DNA from: Alphaproteobacteria bacterium
GTDB taxonomy: Bacteria > Myxococcota_A > UBA796 > GCA-2862545
NCBI GenBank assembly: GCA_020632925.1
Contig: JACKER010000011.1
Span: forward strand, 248,001-312,000
Direction: 5' to 3'
Length of the DNA stretch: 64,000 nt
In this document: one piece after another, positions 42,723-51,328 of the stretch
How the letters are laid out: each line of letters opens with the position of its first letter
Position numbering within the stretch: the stretch's first letter is position 1
Translations under genes and position numbers: made by a program
Notes under the pieces: generated by a model
Told to the model about the DNA's origin: nothing
Seen by the model: the letters and a program-made list of their open reading frames with translations, nothing else
The model's database searches: none

Positions 42723-44516
42723 ATGTGGTCCGCCTGGCTCTTCGCAGCTGCCCACGCGGCGCAATGGTGCTCGCTCTCACCGGGCACGCCCTACGACTCC
42801 ATCCAGGAGGCGTTGGAGCGCGGCTGCACCGACATCACCCTCGCCCCCGGCGCCTACGAGGGCTTCGGGCTGCAGGGAACGGGGTTCCGTCAGGTCGTGA
42901 TCCACGGCGCGGGCGTCACGAGCGTGATCGAGGGTCGGATCGCGCTGGACCACCAGGGCGGTGGGGCTTGGACCGTCGACCTGGAGCGGCTCTCGCTCGA
43001 CCCGAGGGACGACGAGACCTTGCGGGCGCAGGGGGAGCTGCCAGAGACCCTGGCGCTGTCACTGGACCGCGTCGAGGTGGTGTGCTCGGACAACAAGGAG
43101 TGCATCACGATCGACACCGCCTCCTTCCGAGCGGTCGAGACCTCGATCTCCACCAGGGGCTCGCCCAAGACGCTGGTGACTGCGAACCACGGGCACGTCC
43201 AGCTCGAGGCCGGGACGTCGCTGAGGGGCGGCACCCAGAACGGTTGGCTCCTGCAGACCACGTCCTCGATCACGTCGGTGCTGGGGACGCAGGACCGCCC
43301 GGTGACGTTCGGCGCCAGTGGCCGTGGAGGGGTGCTGACCACGGGCGGCGAGTCCACGACGATCGCGTGGACCCGCTTCCAGGATCTGGCGGGTGGCGCG
43401 CTGTCGGTGTCGGACGTGGCGCAGGTCGGCGTGACGGACACGCAGTTCTGTGGGCCCTCCCCGCGCGTGGTCCAGGTGGAGGGCGGATGTGGTGAGGGCT
43501 GCGTGCTCGATCGGGTCGGTGTGGGTGCCAGCGCCTTCGCGAGCCCCGGCATCGCGCTCAGCAGCGACGCACCGCTCCTGGTCCACCAGTCGACCTTCCG
43601 GGACCTGGACCTGGTGGTCGCCGGGCAGAACTCGGCCATCGATCTCCAGCAGATCGTGGTGTTCGGAACCACCTCTCTCGGAGGGCAGGGAGCGCTGTCG
43701 GTCAGCGAGTCGCTGGTCGACGCGGCCGTCCAGGTGCCGCCAGGGCTCGACCTCGGCGATCAGGAGGTGCACCTTCGCGAGCTGGTGTCCGCCACCCGCG
43801 ACTCCTTCCGGCAGTGCGCGGAGTTCCGCTACCACCCCGAGATGCCCGAGAACCCGGACTGGCTGACCGCCCCCCGGGTGGCAGGCCTGTACGCGCTGGC
43901 CGTCACCGACGGCCCTGATGGCGACGGCGTCCCGTACCGGTTCGACTGCGACGACGACGACCCCACCATCCACGCGCTGCAGCCCGAGTTCAGGGTCGAC
44001 GGGTTCGACGACGACTGCGACGGGTTCATCGACTGCTACGACACGCAGGACATGCCGCCCTGGACGGAGGACGCCGACCGCGACGGGTGGATCTCGTACC
44101 CGCCGCCCGACGTGTGCGGCTCCGGGAGCCAATGGGACTGCGACGACACCGACCCGACGATCAACGATCTGGTGCCGTTCTACGAGGATGTCGACGACGA
44201 TGGGTTCGGGACGGGCACGCCGGTGTACCTCTGCCCCGACAACAGCGAGGGGCTGGTGGCGGTCGACGGGGACTGTGACGACGCCCGGGGCGACGTGAAC
44301 CCGGAAGGCGTCGATCTCCCCAACGACGGGATCGACCAGGACTGTTCGGGCACCGAGCTGGTCGGCGTGGTCGAGGGTGGCGGCTGCAGCTGCGAGGTCG
44401 GCGGTTCGGAGGGCGGAGGGCTCCTCGCGCTGGGGTCGCTGGTCCTGGCCTATCGGAGACGCAGGTCCGGCGGGAGCTCGGGCAGGTCGCTCCCGGGGCG
44501 CGCCCAGAGGTCGTAG
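42723..44516 (+). CDS. Beta-helix surface protein with MopE-like repeats and MYXO-CTERM tail
   Basis: This 597-residue protein has a signal peptide (about residues 1-13, AHAA). Residues 20-370 show repeating short beta-strands of the parallel beta-helix kind (DITLAPGAYEGFGL onwards). Residues about 400-545 carry MopE-like metal sites (DDDCDGF, DCDDTDP, DQDCSG). The C-terminus from residue 552 reads GGGCSCEVGG, then a Gly/Leu hydrophobic run and RRRR at 578-581. This is the MYXO-CTERM sorting pattern, in which the Cys at 555/557 would be used by a myxosortase. Another 16 residues follow the Arg cluster, which is unusual. Its 3' 67 bases overlap the convergent glycosyltransferase gene. Confidence 0.82.
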   Translation: MWSAWLFAAAHAAQWCSLSPGTPYDSIQEALERGCTDITLAPGAYEGFGLQGTGFRQVVIHGAGVTSVIEGRIALDHQGGGAWTVDLERLSLDPRDDETLRAQGELPETLALSLDRVEVVCSDNKECITIDTASFRAVETSISTRGSPKTLVTANHGHVQLEAGTSLRGGTQNGWLLQTTSSITSVLGTQDRPVTFGASGRGGVLTTGGESTTIAWTRFQDLAGGALSVSDVAQVGVTDTQFCGPSPRVVQVEGGCGEGCVLDRVGVGASAFASPGIALSSDAPLLVHQSTFRDLDLVVAGQNSAIDLQQIVVFGTTSLGGQGALSVSESLVDAAVQVPPGLDLGDQEVHLRELVSATRDSFRQCAEFRYHPEMPENPDWLTAPRVAGLYALAVTDGPDGDGVPYRFDCDDDDPTIHALQPEFRVDGFDDDCDGFIDCYDTQDMPPWTEDADRDGWISYPPPDVCGSGSQWDCDDTDPTINDLVPFYEDVDDDGFGTGTPVYLCPDNSEGLVAVDGDCDDARGDVNPEGVDLPNDGIDQDCSGTELVGVVEGGGCSCEVGGSEGGGLLALGSLVLAYRRRRSGGSSGRSLPGRAQRS

Positions 44517-45892
44517 TAGCGGCGATGGTGTTGCTCGACGCGGCCCAGGAAGCGCCACTCCCGACGCTCGAACAACATCCGGTCCTCCTTGTAGACGAAG
44601 TCCTCGGCGTCCGGCTCGCGGAGCGTCGTGACCAGCAGGTCGGGGGCGCCGCGCGCGGGCCTGGTCGGGTGGCCACCGGGGTGCGGCTTGGAGAGCGCCT
44701 GGGGGTGCGTCTCGTCCACGCGGTACCCGGGTCCCAGGTGGTACGCGACGACGCCCGCGTCCCGCATCGCGACCGTCCCCGCCGGGACCTGCTCGGCGAG
44801 CCACGCCGCGGCGCGACCAGCCTGGTTGCCGGGCAGCACGGTGTTCCGCTCGTCGTAGGCGCGCGCCCGCTCCCCGATCGGCGAGGCCAGCACGCCGAAG
44901 GCGCCCAGCACCGGCGCGATCAGCCAGGCGCGTCGCACGTCCGCCGAGCACCAGGCCGCGGCGCCGAGCACCCACATCGGCACGAGCAGGCGTGCCCCCG
45001 GCATCCACTCCTCCACCCGGACCATGCCCGTCAGCAACAGGAAGGCGAGGACCACCGGCACCAGCCGTCGCCGCCGGTCCCCCGGCAGCGCCAGGGAGGC
45101 GAGCACGACCACGGCGACCACCTCCCACAGCCCGAGGTCCAGATCGACGTAGGCCAGGTTCTTGCGCAGGACGCGCGCCCAGTCCGCGCTGGCCTTCGCC
45201 GTGACCGGGTTCGCCACGAGGGTCCCGAAGGTCCAGGCGCGCCAGGCCTGGATGCCCGCCACCCACGGCAGCGCGCTCGCGAGGAACGGGATCGCGTTGC
45301 GCCGCCCCACCACGAGCGCCCAGCACGCGGCGGCGAGCGCGACGAACGGACCCTCGGGTCGGATCCAGGCCAGGGTGCCCGCCAGGGTGCCGGCGACCAT
45401 CCACCCGCGGGGCGTCGTCGCGGACAAGCTGGCCGCGCAGGTCGCCACCACCGCCGCGATCCAGGTGGAGGTCTCGAGCCCGTTGGTCGCGACGATCGCC
45501 AGGTGCATCGACGCGCCGCAGATCAGCGCCGCCGCCCCGGCGCGCAGGTCGAAGCGCCCCGCGAGCGTGGACGTGAGCCACGCGGAGAGCACGGGTACGA
45601 TCGCGCCGAACGCGAGGCCCACGAAGACCATCACCGGGTAGGGGTCGAGGCCCAGGCGCAGCGCCGCAGCCAGGAGGAGCATCCACTCGGGGTCCGAGTA
45701 GGCCTCCACGGGCTCGCCGGCCGAGAACACCGGCCCCAGGCCCGCGACGAGGTTCTGCGCGACCCGGGCCGTGATCCAGGCGTCGTCGACGGTCGACCAG
45801 AGCGAGGGCCAGGCGAGCGCGACGTGGAGCACGACGCCGGACGCCACCAGGGCCGCGCCTGCTCGTCGTTCCGTCAGCGCTCCGATCACCAC
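44450..45892 (-). CDS. Integral membrane glycosyltransferase (GT-C type, family uncertain)
   Basis: This 480-residue protein has about nine to eleven hydrophobic helices and a soluble C-terminal domain of roughly 110 residues. The first extracytoplasmic loop carries VDDAWITARVAQNL, an acidic Asp-Asp motif at the position used by GT-C enzymes (dolichyl- or polyprenyl-phosphate-sugar donors), and ATNGLETSTW later. This layout resembles arabinofuranosyl- or mannosyl-transferases of the ArnT/PMT-like group. It may glycosylate lipids or surface proteins. Start GTG 45892 (or 45889) lies 54 bases from divergent fbp. The 3' end overlaps the beta-helix gene by 67 bases. Confidence 0.75.
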   Translation of the reverse strand: MVIGALTERRAGAALVASGVVLHVALAWPSLWSTVDDAWITARVAQNLVAGLGPVFSAGEPVEAYSDPEWMLLLAAALRLGLDPYPVMVFVGLAFGAIVPVLSAWLTSTLAGRFDLRAGAAALICGASMHLAIVATNGLETSTWIAAVVATCAASLSATTPRGWMVAGTLAGTLAWIRPEGPFVALAAACWALVVGRRNAIPFLASALPWVAGIQAWRAWTFGTLVANPVTAKASADWARVLRKNLAYVDLDLGLWEVVAVVVLASLALPGDRRRRLVPVVLAFLLLTGMVRVEEWMPGARLLVPMWVLGAAAWCSADVRRAWLIAPVLGAFGVLASPIGERARAYDERNTVLPGNQAGRAAAWLAEQVPAGTVAMRDAGVVAYHLGPGYRVDETHPQALSKPHPGGHPTRPARGAPDLLVTTLREPDAEDFVYKEDRMLFERREWRFLGRVEQHHRRYYDLWARPGSDLPELPPDLRLR

Positions 45893-45946
45893 GTCGGGCC
45901 CCCCGGCCAGCGGGTTACCACGGAGGCCCGCGACCAGGGAGGACCC

Positions 45947-46948
45947 GTGACCGAAGAGCCCCAGTTCGACGAAGGCACGACGCTCGACCGCTTCCTGATG
46001 GAGACGCTCCGGACGTACCCCGGCGCCACCGGCACCTTCGTCAACCTGTGCCAGAGCATCGCGCTGGCCGGCAAGATGATCTCGGCGCGCGTCAACCGGG
46101 CGGGTCTCGCGGGCATGCTCGGCGCGACCGGCGAGGTCAACATCCAGGGCGAGTTCGTCCAGAAGCTCGACGAGTACGCGAACCACACGTTCAAGCGCTC
46201 CCTCGAGCACCGCGGCCACACCTGCATGGTGGTCAGCGAGGAGGACGAGCAGCCCTCGCTCGTGGGGGAGCAGTGGCACTCCGGGCGGTACGTCGTCACC
46301 GTCGACCCGCTGGACGGCTCCAGCAACATCGACGTCAACGCCACGATCGGCACGATCTTCGGCGTGTTCCGCCGCAAGTCGGAGGAGGGCACGCAGGCCG
46401 ACCTGAAGGACGCGCTGCGTCCGGGCACGGAGCTCGTCGCCGCCGGGTACATCGTGTACGGCTCGGGCACGCTGCTGGTGCTCGGGACCGAGGCGGGCGT
46501 CCACGGGTTCACGCTCGATCCGGTCGTCGGGGAGTTCTTCCTCTCCCACCCGCACATCCAGCTCAAGCCCGGCAAGATCTACAGCTGCAACGAGGCCTAC
46601 GCGAAGAAGTGGTCGGAGGGGATCCAGACCTACCTCGGGCTGTGCAAGGACCGGGGGTACAGCGCTCGTTACATCGGGAGCCTGGTCGCCGACTTCCACC
46701 GCAACCTGCTCAAGGGGGGGATCTTCTTCTACCCGGCCACGAAGAAGGACCCCGAGGGCAAGCTGCGTCTGCTGTACGAGGCGTTCCCCCTGGCCTACCT
46801 GGTGGAGCGCGCGGGTGGTGCGGCGACGGACGGCAAGATGCGCATCCTGGACCGGGTCCCCACCGATCTGCACGAGCGGACGCCGTTGATCCTCGGTAGT
46901 CGGGAGATGGTCGAAGAGCTCACCGCGCTGACCGCCCAGGAGGGGTGA
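45947..46948 (+). CDS. fbp: Fructose-1,6-bisphosphatase class I
   Basis: This 333-residue enzyme hydrolyses fructose 1,6-bisphosphate in gluconeogenesis. Family motifs are present: the metal-binding DPLDGSSNID at residues 120-129, SEEDEQ before it, YSCNEAYAKKW, RYIGSLVADFHRNLLKGGIFFYPA and the substrate loop KLRLLYEAFPLAYL. Its length is typical. Start GTG 45947 follows CAGGGAGGAC. It is the first gene of a plus-strand run with acyl-CoA dehydrogenase, cobalamin-binding and P-loop genes, although the 37-base spacing to the next gene allows separate regulation. Confidence 0.95.
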   Translation: MTEEPQFDEGTTLDRFLMETLRTYPGATGTFVNLCQSIALAGKMISARVNRAGLAGMLGATGEVNIQGEFVQKLDEYANHTFKRSLEHRGHTCMVVSEEDEQPSLVGEQWHSGRYVVTVDPLDGSSNIDVNATIGTIFGVFRRKSEEGTQADLKDALRPGTELVAAGYIVYGSGTLLVLGTEAGVHGFTLDPVVGEFFLSHPHIQLKPGKIYSCNEAYAKKWSEGIQTYLGLCKDRGYSARYIGSLVADFHRNLLKGGIFFYPATKKDPEGKLRLLYEAFPLAYLVERAGGAATDGKMRILDRVPTDLHERTPLILGSREMVEELTALTAQEG

Positions 46949-46985
46949 GGAACGGTTAGGAGGGCGCCCCCACGAGAGGTGCCCG

Positions 46986-48122
46986 GTGTTCGACCTGACC
47001 GAGGACCAGAAGGCCATCCGCAGCATGGCCCGCGACTTCGCCCGCGCCGAGATCCTGCCCGGTGCGATGGCGCGCGACCGCGACCACACCTGGGCCGCCG
47101 ACCTGTACGCCGGTCTGTCCGAGCTCGGCATGATGGGCATGTTCGTGCCCGAGGAGTACGGCGGGGCCGGGCTCGACGTGCTGTCCTACGTCGTGGCGCT
47201 CGAGGAGATCTGCTACGCGGACGCCTCGGTCGGCGTGACCATGAGCGTGCAGAACAGCCTCGCGGGCTGGCCGATCCTCGCGTTCGGGACGCACGAGCAG
47301 AAGCTGAAGTACCTCGAGCCGCTCGCGACGGGGAAGGTGTTCGGCTGCTACGCGCTGACCGAGCCCATGGCCGGCTCGGACGCCGGGTCGCAGCGGACGC
47401 GGGCGGAGAAGGTGGACGGCGGGTACCGCCTGACCGGCAACAAGATGTGGATCACGAACGGCCCGGTGGCCGACATCATCGTGACCTACGGGAACCTCGA
47501 CGTGGAGAGCCGCCACCGCGGCGTGTGCGCGTTCATCGTGGAGAAGGCCTTCTCCGGGTACGCGGTCGGCAAGGTCGAGGAGAAGATGGGGCTGCGCAGC
47601 TCCTGCACCTCGGAGCTGGTGTACGACGACCTGCGGGTCCCGGCCGAGAACCTGCTGCACACCGAGCGCGAGGGCTTCAAGGTCGCGATGGCGACGCTCG
47701 ACGGCGGGCGCATCGGCATCGCCGCCCAGGCCCTCGGGATCGCCCAGCGCTGCCTGGACCTGTCGGTGACCTACGCGAACGAGCGCAAGACGTTCGGCAA
47801 GCCGATCGCGCAGCACCAGGCCATCCAGTGGAAGATCGCCGACATGCGCTCCCGCATCGAGGCCGCCCGCCTGCTGACCTGGCGCGCCGCGGCGCTCAAG
47901 GACGCTGGTGAGCGTTGCACCGCGGAGGCGTCCATGGCGAAGCTCATGGCGTCCGAGACCGCCAACTTCTGTGCCTACGAGGCGGTGCAGATCTTCGGCG
48001 GGTACGGCTACAGTCAGGAGTACGAGGTGGAGCGGCTCTACCGTGACGCGCGCATCACCACGTTGTACGAAGGGACGTCGGAGATCCAGCGGCTGGTGAT
48101 CGCCAAGGCCACGCTGGGCTGA
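46986..48122 (+). CDS. Acyl-CoA dehydrogenase, short/medium-chain type
   Basis: This 378-residue FAD enzyme introduces a 2,3-double bond into acyl-CoA. It has the N-terminal all-alpha domain, the middle beta domain with CYALTEPMAGSDAGS (FAD/substrate region) and KMWITNGP, and the C-terminal helical domain with ERKTFGKPI and YEGTSEIQRL, where Glu362 is the catalytic base in the position typical of butyryl/short-chain enzymes. Its length is normal. Start GTG 46986 is preceded by GAGAGGTGC. A cobalamin-binding gene follows after 11 bases, which suggests branched-chain or propionate metabolism, but no electron-transfer flavoprotein is adjacent. Confidence 0.93.
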   Translation: MFDLTEDQKAIRSMARDFARAEILPGAMARDRDHTWAADLYAGLSELGMMGMFVPEEYGGAGLDVLSYVVALEEICYADASVGVTMSVQNSLAGWPILAFGTHEQKLKYLEPLATGKVFGCYALTEPMAGSDAGSQRTRAEKVDGGYRLTGNKMWITNGPVADIIVTYGNLDVESRHRGVCAFIVEKAFSGYAVGKVEEKMGLRSSCTSELVYDDLRVPAENLLHTEREGFKVAMATLDGGRIGIAAQALGIAQRCLDLSVTYANERKTFGKPIAQHQAIQWKIADMRSRIEAARLLTWRAAALKDAGERCTAEASMAKLMASETANFCAYEAVQIFGGYGYSQEYEVERLYRDARITTLYEGTSEIQRLVIAKATLG

Positions 48123-48133
48123 CAGGGGGCGCC

Positions 48134-48577
48134 ATGCCGACTGCAGGAGCCGAGGGGACGGGCGCGGGCCAGCGCCTCCGGGTGCTCGTCGCCAAGCCGG
48201 GTCTCGACGGGCACGATCGCGGCGCCAAGGTGATCGCGCGTGGGCTCCGCGACGCGGGGATGGAGGTCGTCTATTCCGGACTGCACCGCACGCCCGAGCA
48301 GATCGTGCGCACCGCGCTCGAGGAGGACGTGCAGGTCGTCGGCCTCTCCATCCTGTCGGGCGCCCACATGCGGCTGCTGCCCGAGGTCGTCGAGGGCCTG
48401 CGTCGTGAGGGGCTCGACGACGTCCTGGTGATCGCGGGGGGCATCATCCCCGAGGACGACGTCGTCCGCCTGCGGGAGGCCGGGGTGTCGGCCGTGTTCC
48501 CCCCGGGGACGCCGGTGAGCACGATCGTGGACTTCGTGCGCGCGAACGCCCCGAACCCGCTCGCCGACGGCGTGTGA
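48134..48577 (+). CDS. Stand-alone cobalamin-binding domain (methylmalonyl/isobutyryl-CoA mutase small-subunit type)
   Basis: This 147-residue protein is a B12-binding Rossmann domain of the mutase C-terminal family. The signature KPGLDGHDRGAKVIA gives DxHxxG with Asp25, His27 and Gly30; His27 would be the lower cobalt ligand. SILSGAHM and GGIIP, the usual SxL and GG elements, follow. Its size matches the separate small subunits of methylmalonyl-CoA or isobutyryl-CoA mutase. The large catalytic subunit is not in the window, so it may partner with a distant gene product. It is downstream of an acyl-CoA dehydrogenase with an 11-base gap. Confidence 0.87.
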   Translation: MPTAGAEGTGAGQRLRVLVAKPGLDGHDRGAKVIARGLRDAGMEVVYSGLHRTPEQIVRTALEEDVQVVGLSILSGAHMRLLPEVVEGLRREGLDDVLVIAGGIIPEDDVVRLREAGVSAVFPPGTPVSTIVDFVRANAPNPLADGV

Positions 48578-48580
48578 GGG

Positions 48581-49216
48581 ATGCGGAACGCCGAGGACTC
48601 CGGCACCTTCCTCGCTCCCGCGCTGCTCACGGGGACGAGCGCCGAGTTCATGGGGAAGAAGCCTCTTCCTCGGCTGGTGTCCGAGCGTCGGATGCTGTTC
48701 GTGCTGGGTCCGTCGGGCGTGGGCAAGTCCACGGTCGCCCGCGTGCTGTGCACCGAGCCGCGCGACGAGCTCGACACCCCCGGTCTGGCCCACCGGCTGA
48801 TCGAGCGCGTGCGGCTCGGCGCCTGGCCCGACGAGATGCTCGAGGATCGCCCGCTGGTGATCGACGGGCCGGTCGGGATGCGACACCGGCCGAGCGCGGT
48901 CGCGCTGCTGCTCGAGCTCGCGCGCCAGCGTGCCCTCAAGGGGTACCGCACGGTCTTCTGCCAGACCGAGCCCGACGGCTCCGTCGAGGAGCTGATCACG
49001 CAGTGCGAGCCGGGCTGGGCGGTCGTGGTCGGGCTGCGGTTCCCGAGCGGGCGGAAGAGCCGGCTGCGCACCGCGCGTCAGATCTGCGCGGACCTGGGGC
49101 TGCCCCCGAGCGCCGCCGAGGGGACCGAGCACCTCGATCCCTGGAGATACGATCGCCTCATGGCGTGTCTCATCGAACGGGCCGTCCCCGACGACGGTCT
49201 CGGAGGAACCGAATGA
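48581..49216 (+). CDS. P-loop nucleotide-binding protein of unknown role
   Basis: This 211-residue protein has a textbook Walker A motif, GPSGVGKST, at residues 43-51. Around residue 90 a LVIDGPVG stretch could serve as a Walker B-like element. Some Arg-rich helices (RFPSGRKSRLRTARQI) could close over the nucleotide. I cannot assign it to MeaB chaperones, which have a GPPGAGKS motif and are about 330 residues, so the link with the neighbouring cobalamin protein is only positional. It may be a small kinase. ATG 48581 lies three bases after the preceding stop. It overlaps the next gene by four bases. Confidence 0.68.
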   Translation: MRNAEDSGTFLAPALLTGTSAEFMGKKPLPRLVSERRMLFVLGPSGVGKSTVARVLCTEPRDELDTPGLAHRLIERVRLGAWPDEMLEDRPLVIDGPVGMRHRPSAVALLLELARQRALKGYRTVFCQTEPDGSVEELITQCEPGWAVVVGLRFPSGRKSRLRTARQICADLGLPPSAAEGTEHLDPWRYDRLMACLIERAVPDDGLGGTE

Positions 49217-49560
49217 GCGATCCGGCGGAAGAGCTGCTCCGACACCCTCGGTTCGCCTGGCGCGAGGGGATGCGCGACCGGGCGGGCGTGCGGGTGTTCG
49301 ACCTCGATCTGTTCGACGCCACCTCGGCGCCAGACCTCTCGGACTGGGCCACGGCGGGGATCCTGCTCGGGTTGCTGGGCGAGACCGGCCGGCTCACGGA
49401 CGTGGTCAAGCAGGGCGACGAGTGGATCGTCGCGGTCGATCTGCCCGAGGACGGCGTGCAGGGCTGGGCGGGCGACACCCTCGGCGAGGCCGCGGCGTAC
49501 GCGCTGATCGGTCTGTGGGAGGCCCTGGACTTCGGCGGTTCGGAAGGGGGCGGCGAATGA
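49213..49560 (+). CDS. Small hypothetical protein
   Basis: This 115-residue acidic soluble protein has a beta-helix-beta pattern and a C-terminal amphipathic helix (GEAAAYALIGLWEAL), and ends in Gly/Glu. It contains no Cys and no known motif. ATG 49213 overlaps the P-loop gene (ATGA) and its stop overlaps the next gene. Both neighbours are probably in the same transcript. Confidence 0.6.
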   Translation: MSDPAEELLRHPRFAWREGMRDRAGVRVFDLDLFDATSAPDLSDWATAGILLGLLGETGRLTDVVKQGDEWIVAVDLPEDGVQGWAGDTLGEAAAYALIGLWEALDFGGSEGGGE

Positions 49561-50573
49561 TGGTGCTCGCGCTGTGGTCGAGCGTGGCTCGGGCCGGCTG
49601 CCAGCTCCTGGTGGACGGTGAGCCCGCGGACTCCCTGGACTGCGAGCAGGTCGGCGCCTGGGTCCTCGCCTGCGACCTCCCGGAGGCCACGGGCAAGGTG
49701 CGCGTCCGCGCGTCCATCGACGCGTACGACCTGCACACCGAGGCTCGCGTGCCGCTGTCGGACCAGCAGCACTTCCAGGTCGCCCTGACGGGCGCGCGTC
49801 TTCGGCCCGGGGGCTTCCAGGCGACCAAGGCGACGCACGGCCTGGTGGTGGGGCAGTCCGCCTCCCACACCGACTGGTGTCCGCTGGTGCAGCCGGGCGG
49901 GATCCCGGGGCAGCGCTCGCGCGTGCCGCTGTCCATCGAGGTCTCCGCACATCGCCAGACCGGGTTCGCGGAGGAGGTGATGGATGGCGGGGTCGTCCAG
50001 CGCGTCCCGACGTACGACGAGGGCAGGGATCTCGTCGCGATGTCGGTCCCCACGCTCCAGAAGCCGGTGGGGGAGCAGCCGCCCGACGACGTGCTGCGAC
50101 CGGCGCTCGACAAGCCCGTCCACGGCCAGCTGCAGCTGGCGGACGGCAACGGCGCCTGGCACGCGGTGGCGTGGACGGGCAGCCGCTTCGATCTCCCGGC
50201 GACGACCGGAGGCCTCGCGGCGACGCTGCACTTCCTGGTGCTGGACTACGCGGTGGCCGACGTCACGGCGGTCGCGGGTGGCGACCCGGTGAAGTGGCTC
50301 GAGGCGGACCTGCAGCGGTGGCTCTCGGACGACCCCTCCGCGTACATGGGCCTCGCGGGCTTCGCCAAGTCCGACCTCATCGTCCCGTTCCCGGTGACGT
50401 GGTCCGACAAGACCCGGTCGGGGCGGAGGTGGCGCGTCGGGACCGCCGAGCGCGGCGAGATCGCGATCACGAAGACCGACGACCGCCTGCGGCTGGCCAT
50501 CGCCTGGCGCATGACCCCGCTCGATCCCGCGGCGCGCACCGCCATCGAGCAGTACGCGGCCGAGGGTCTGTAG
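49557..50573 (+). CDS. Secreted hypothetical protein
   Basis: This 338-residue protein begins with two ATG codons and a short hydrophobic signal (VLALWSSVARA). The N-terminal part has paired Cys (Cys15 and Cys29 in GCQLLVDG and LDCEQV, then LACDL), hinting at disulfides and export. The remainder is beta-rich, with a long middle segment containing PLSIEVSAHRQTG and a C-terminal half with a DYAVADV to KWLEADLQRWL helix. I do not recognise a family. It is the last gene of the plus-strand block that begins at fbp; the next gene is convergent with a 21-base gap. Confidence 0.65.
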   Translation: MMVLALWSSVARAGCQLLVDGEPADSLDCEQVGAWVLACDLPEATGKVRVRASIDAYDLHTEARVPLSDQQHFQVALTGARLRPGGFQATKATHGLVVGQSASHTDWCPLVQPGGIPGQRSRVPLSIEVSAHRQTGFAEEVMDGGVVQRVPTYDEGRDLVAMSVPTLQKPVGEQPPDDVLRPALDKPVHGQLQLADGNGAWHAVAWTGSRFDLPATTGGLAATLHFLVLDYAVADVTAVAGGDPVKWLEADLQRWLSDDPSAYMGLAGFAKSDLIVPFPVTWSDKTRSGRRWRVGTAERGEIAITKTDDRLRLAIAWRMTPLDPAARTAIEQYAAEGL

Positions 50574-50594
50574 CGCTCGCCGGTCTCCCGGGCG

Positions 50595-51179
50595 TTACTC
50601 GTCGCGGACGTCGACCTTGCCGTCGCCGTCGGTGTCGCGCCCGGAGCGGATCACCTGGCCGCTCGCGTCGAAGCGCTCCCACACGTCGATGCGGCCGTCG
50701 CCGTCCTCGTCGCGCTCCTTGCGGTCGAGGTGGACGGTGCCGTCCTCGGCGCGGATGAAGTACTTGAAGACGTTGGGTCGACCGTCGTTGTCGGAGTCGT
50801 ACTCCGACATGACCCGCACGCCCTTCTGGTAGTGATCCGTCCAGTCGAAGAACCCGTCGTAGTCCGAGTCCATCTCCTCGCGCTCGAGCTGGCCGTCGTC
50901 GTCGAAGAAGGACACCACGTCGACGCGGCCGTCGCGGTTGAGGTCCATCTCCTTGCGGACGAGCAGCCGGGGCGCGTCGGCGCGCTCACGGTAGAAGTTG
51001 TGGATGTCGGGTCGACCATCGGTGTCGAGATCGATCGTCTGCTCCACGAGCCCCGCCTCGGTGGGGCGTTCGGTCACCCGACGCGCATCCGCCTCGGCGG
51101 CCGGACTGGTGCTGGTCCCCCCCTTCGAGCAGCCTGCGATCAACATCATCGCGATGATGGAAGTCAGCCGTGAGTACAT
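50595..51179 (-). CDS. Lipoprotein with a ladder of six EF-hand-like Asp repeats
   Basis: This 194-residue protein has lipobox LIAGC (Cys17). After a polar linker come six repeats about 22-24 residues apart, each with an acidic loop: DLDTDGRPD, DLNRDGRVD, DSDYDGFFD, DSDNDGRPN, DEDGDGRID and DTDGDGKVD. Each loop is followed by an aromatic strand-like segment. The pattern resembles dockerin/EF-hand calcium loops or the EF-hand-type repeats seen in many Myxococcota lipoproteins. It is probably a calcium-stabilised surface protein. Start ATG 51179. The divergent gap to the response-regulator kinase (149 bases) has a weak minus-strand TACACT at 51216-51211. Confidence 0.77.
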   Translation of the reverse strand: MYSRLTSIIAMMLIAGCSKGGTSTSPAAEADARRVTERPTEAGLVEQTIDLDTDGRPDIHNFYRERADAPRLLVRKEMDLNRDGRVDVVSFFDDDGQLEREEMDSDYDGFFDWTDHYQKGVRVMSEYDSDNDGRPNVFKYFIRAEDGTVHLDRKERDEDGDGRIDVWERFDASGQVIRSGRDTDGDGKVDVRDE

Positions 51180-51328
51180 CCGTCTCCTCGGACCCGTCTC
51201 GGGGCTCCGGAGTGTAACCGGGGGAGGCCAGAGGCAGCGAGCCGGTGTGTGGGGATCATCGGCTGGCGGCCGCAAAACATGAGCCTGCGTCGACGTGGTG
51301 TGGTAGGTGGACGGTCGCGGAGAGGTCG

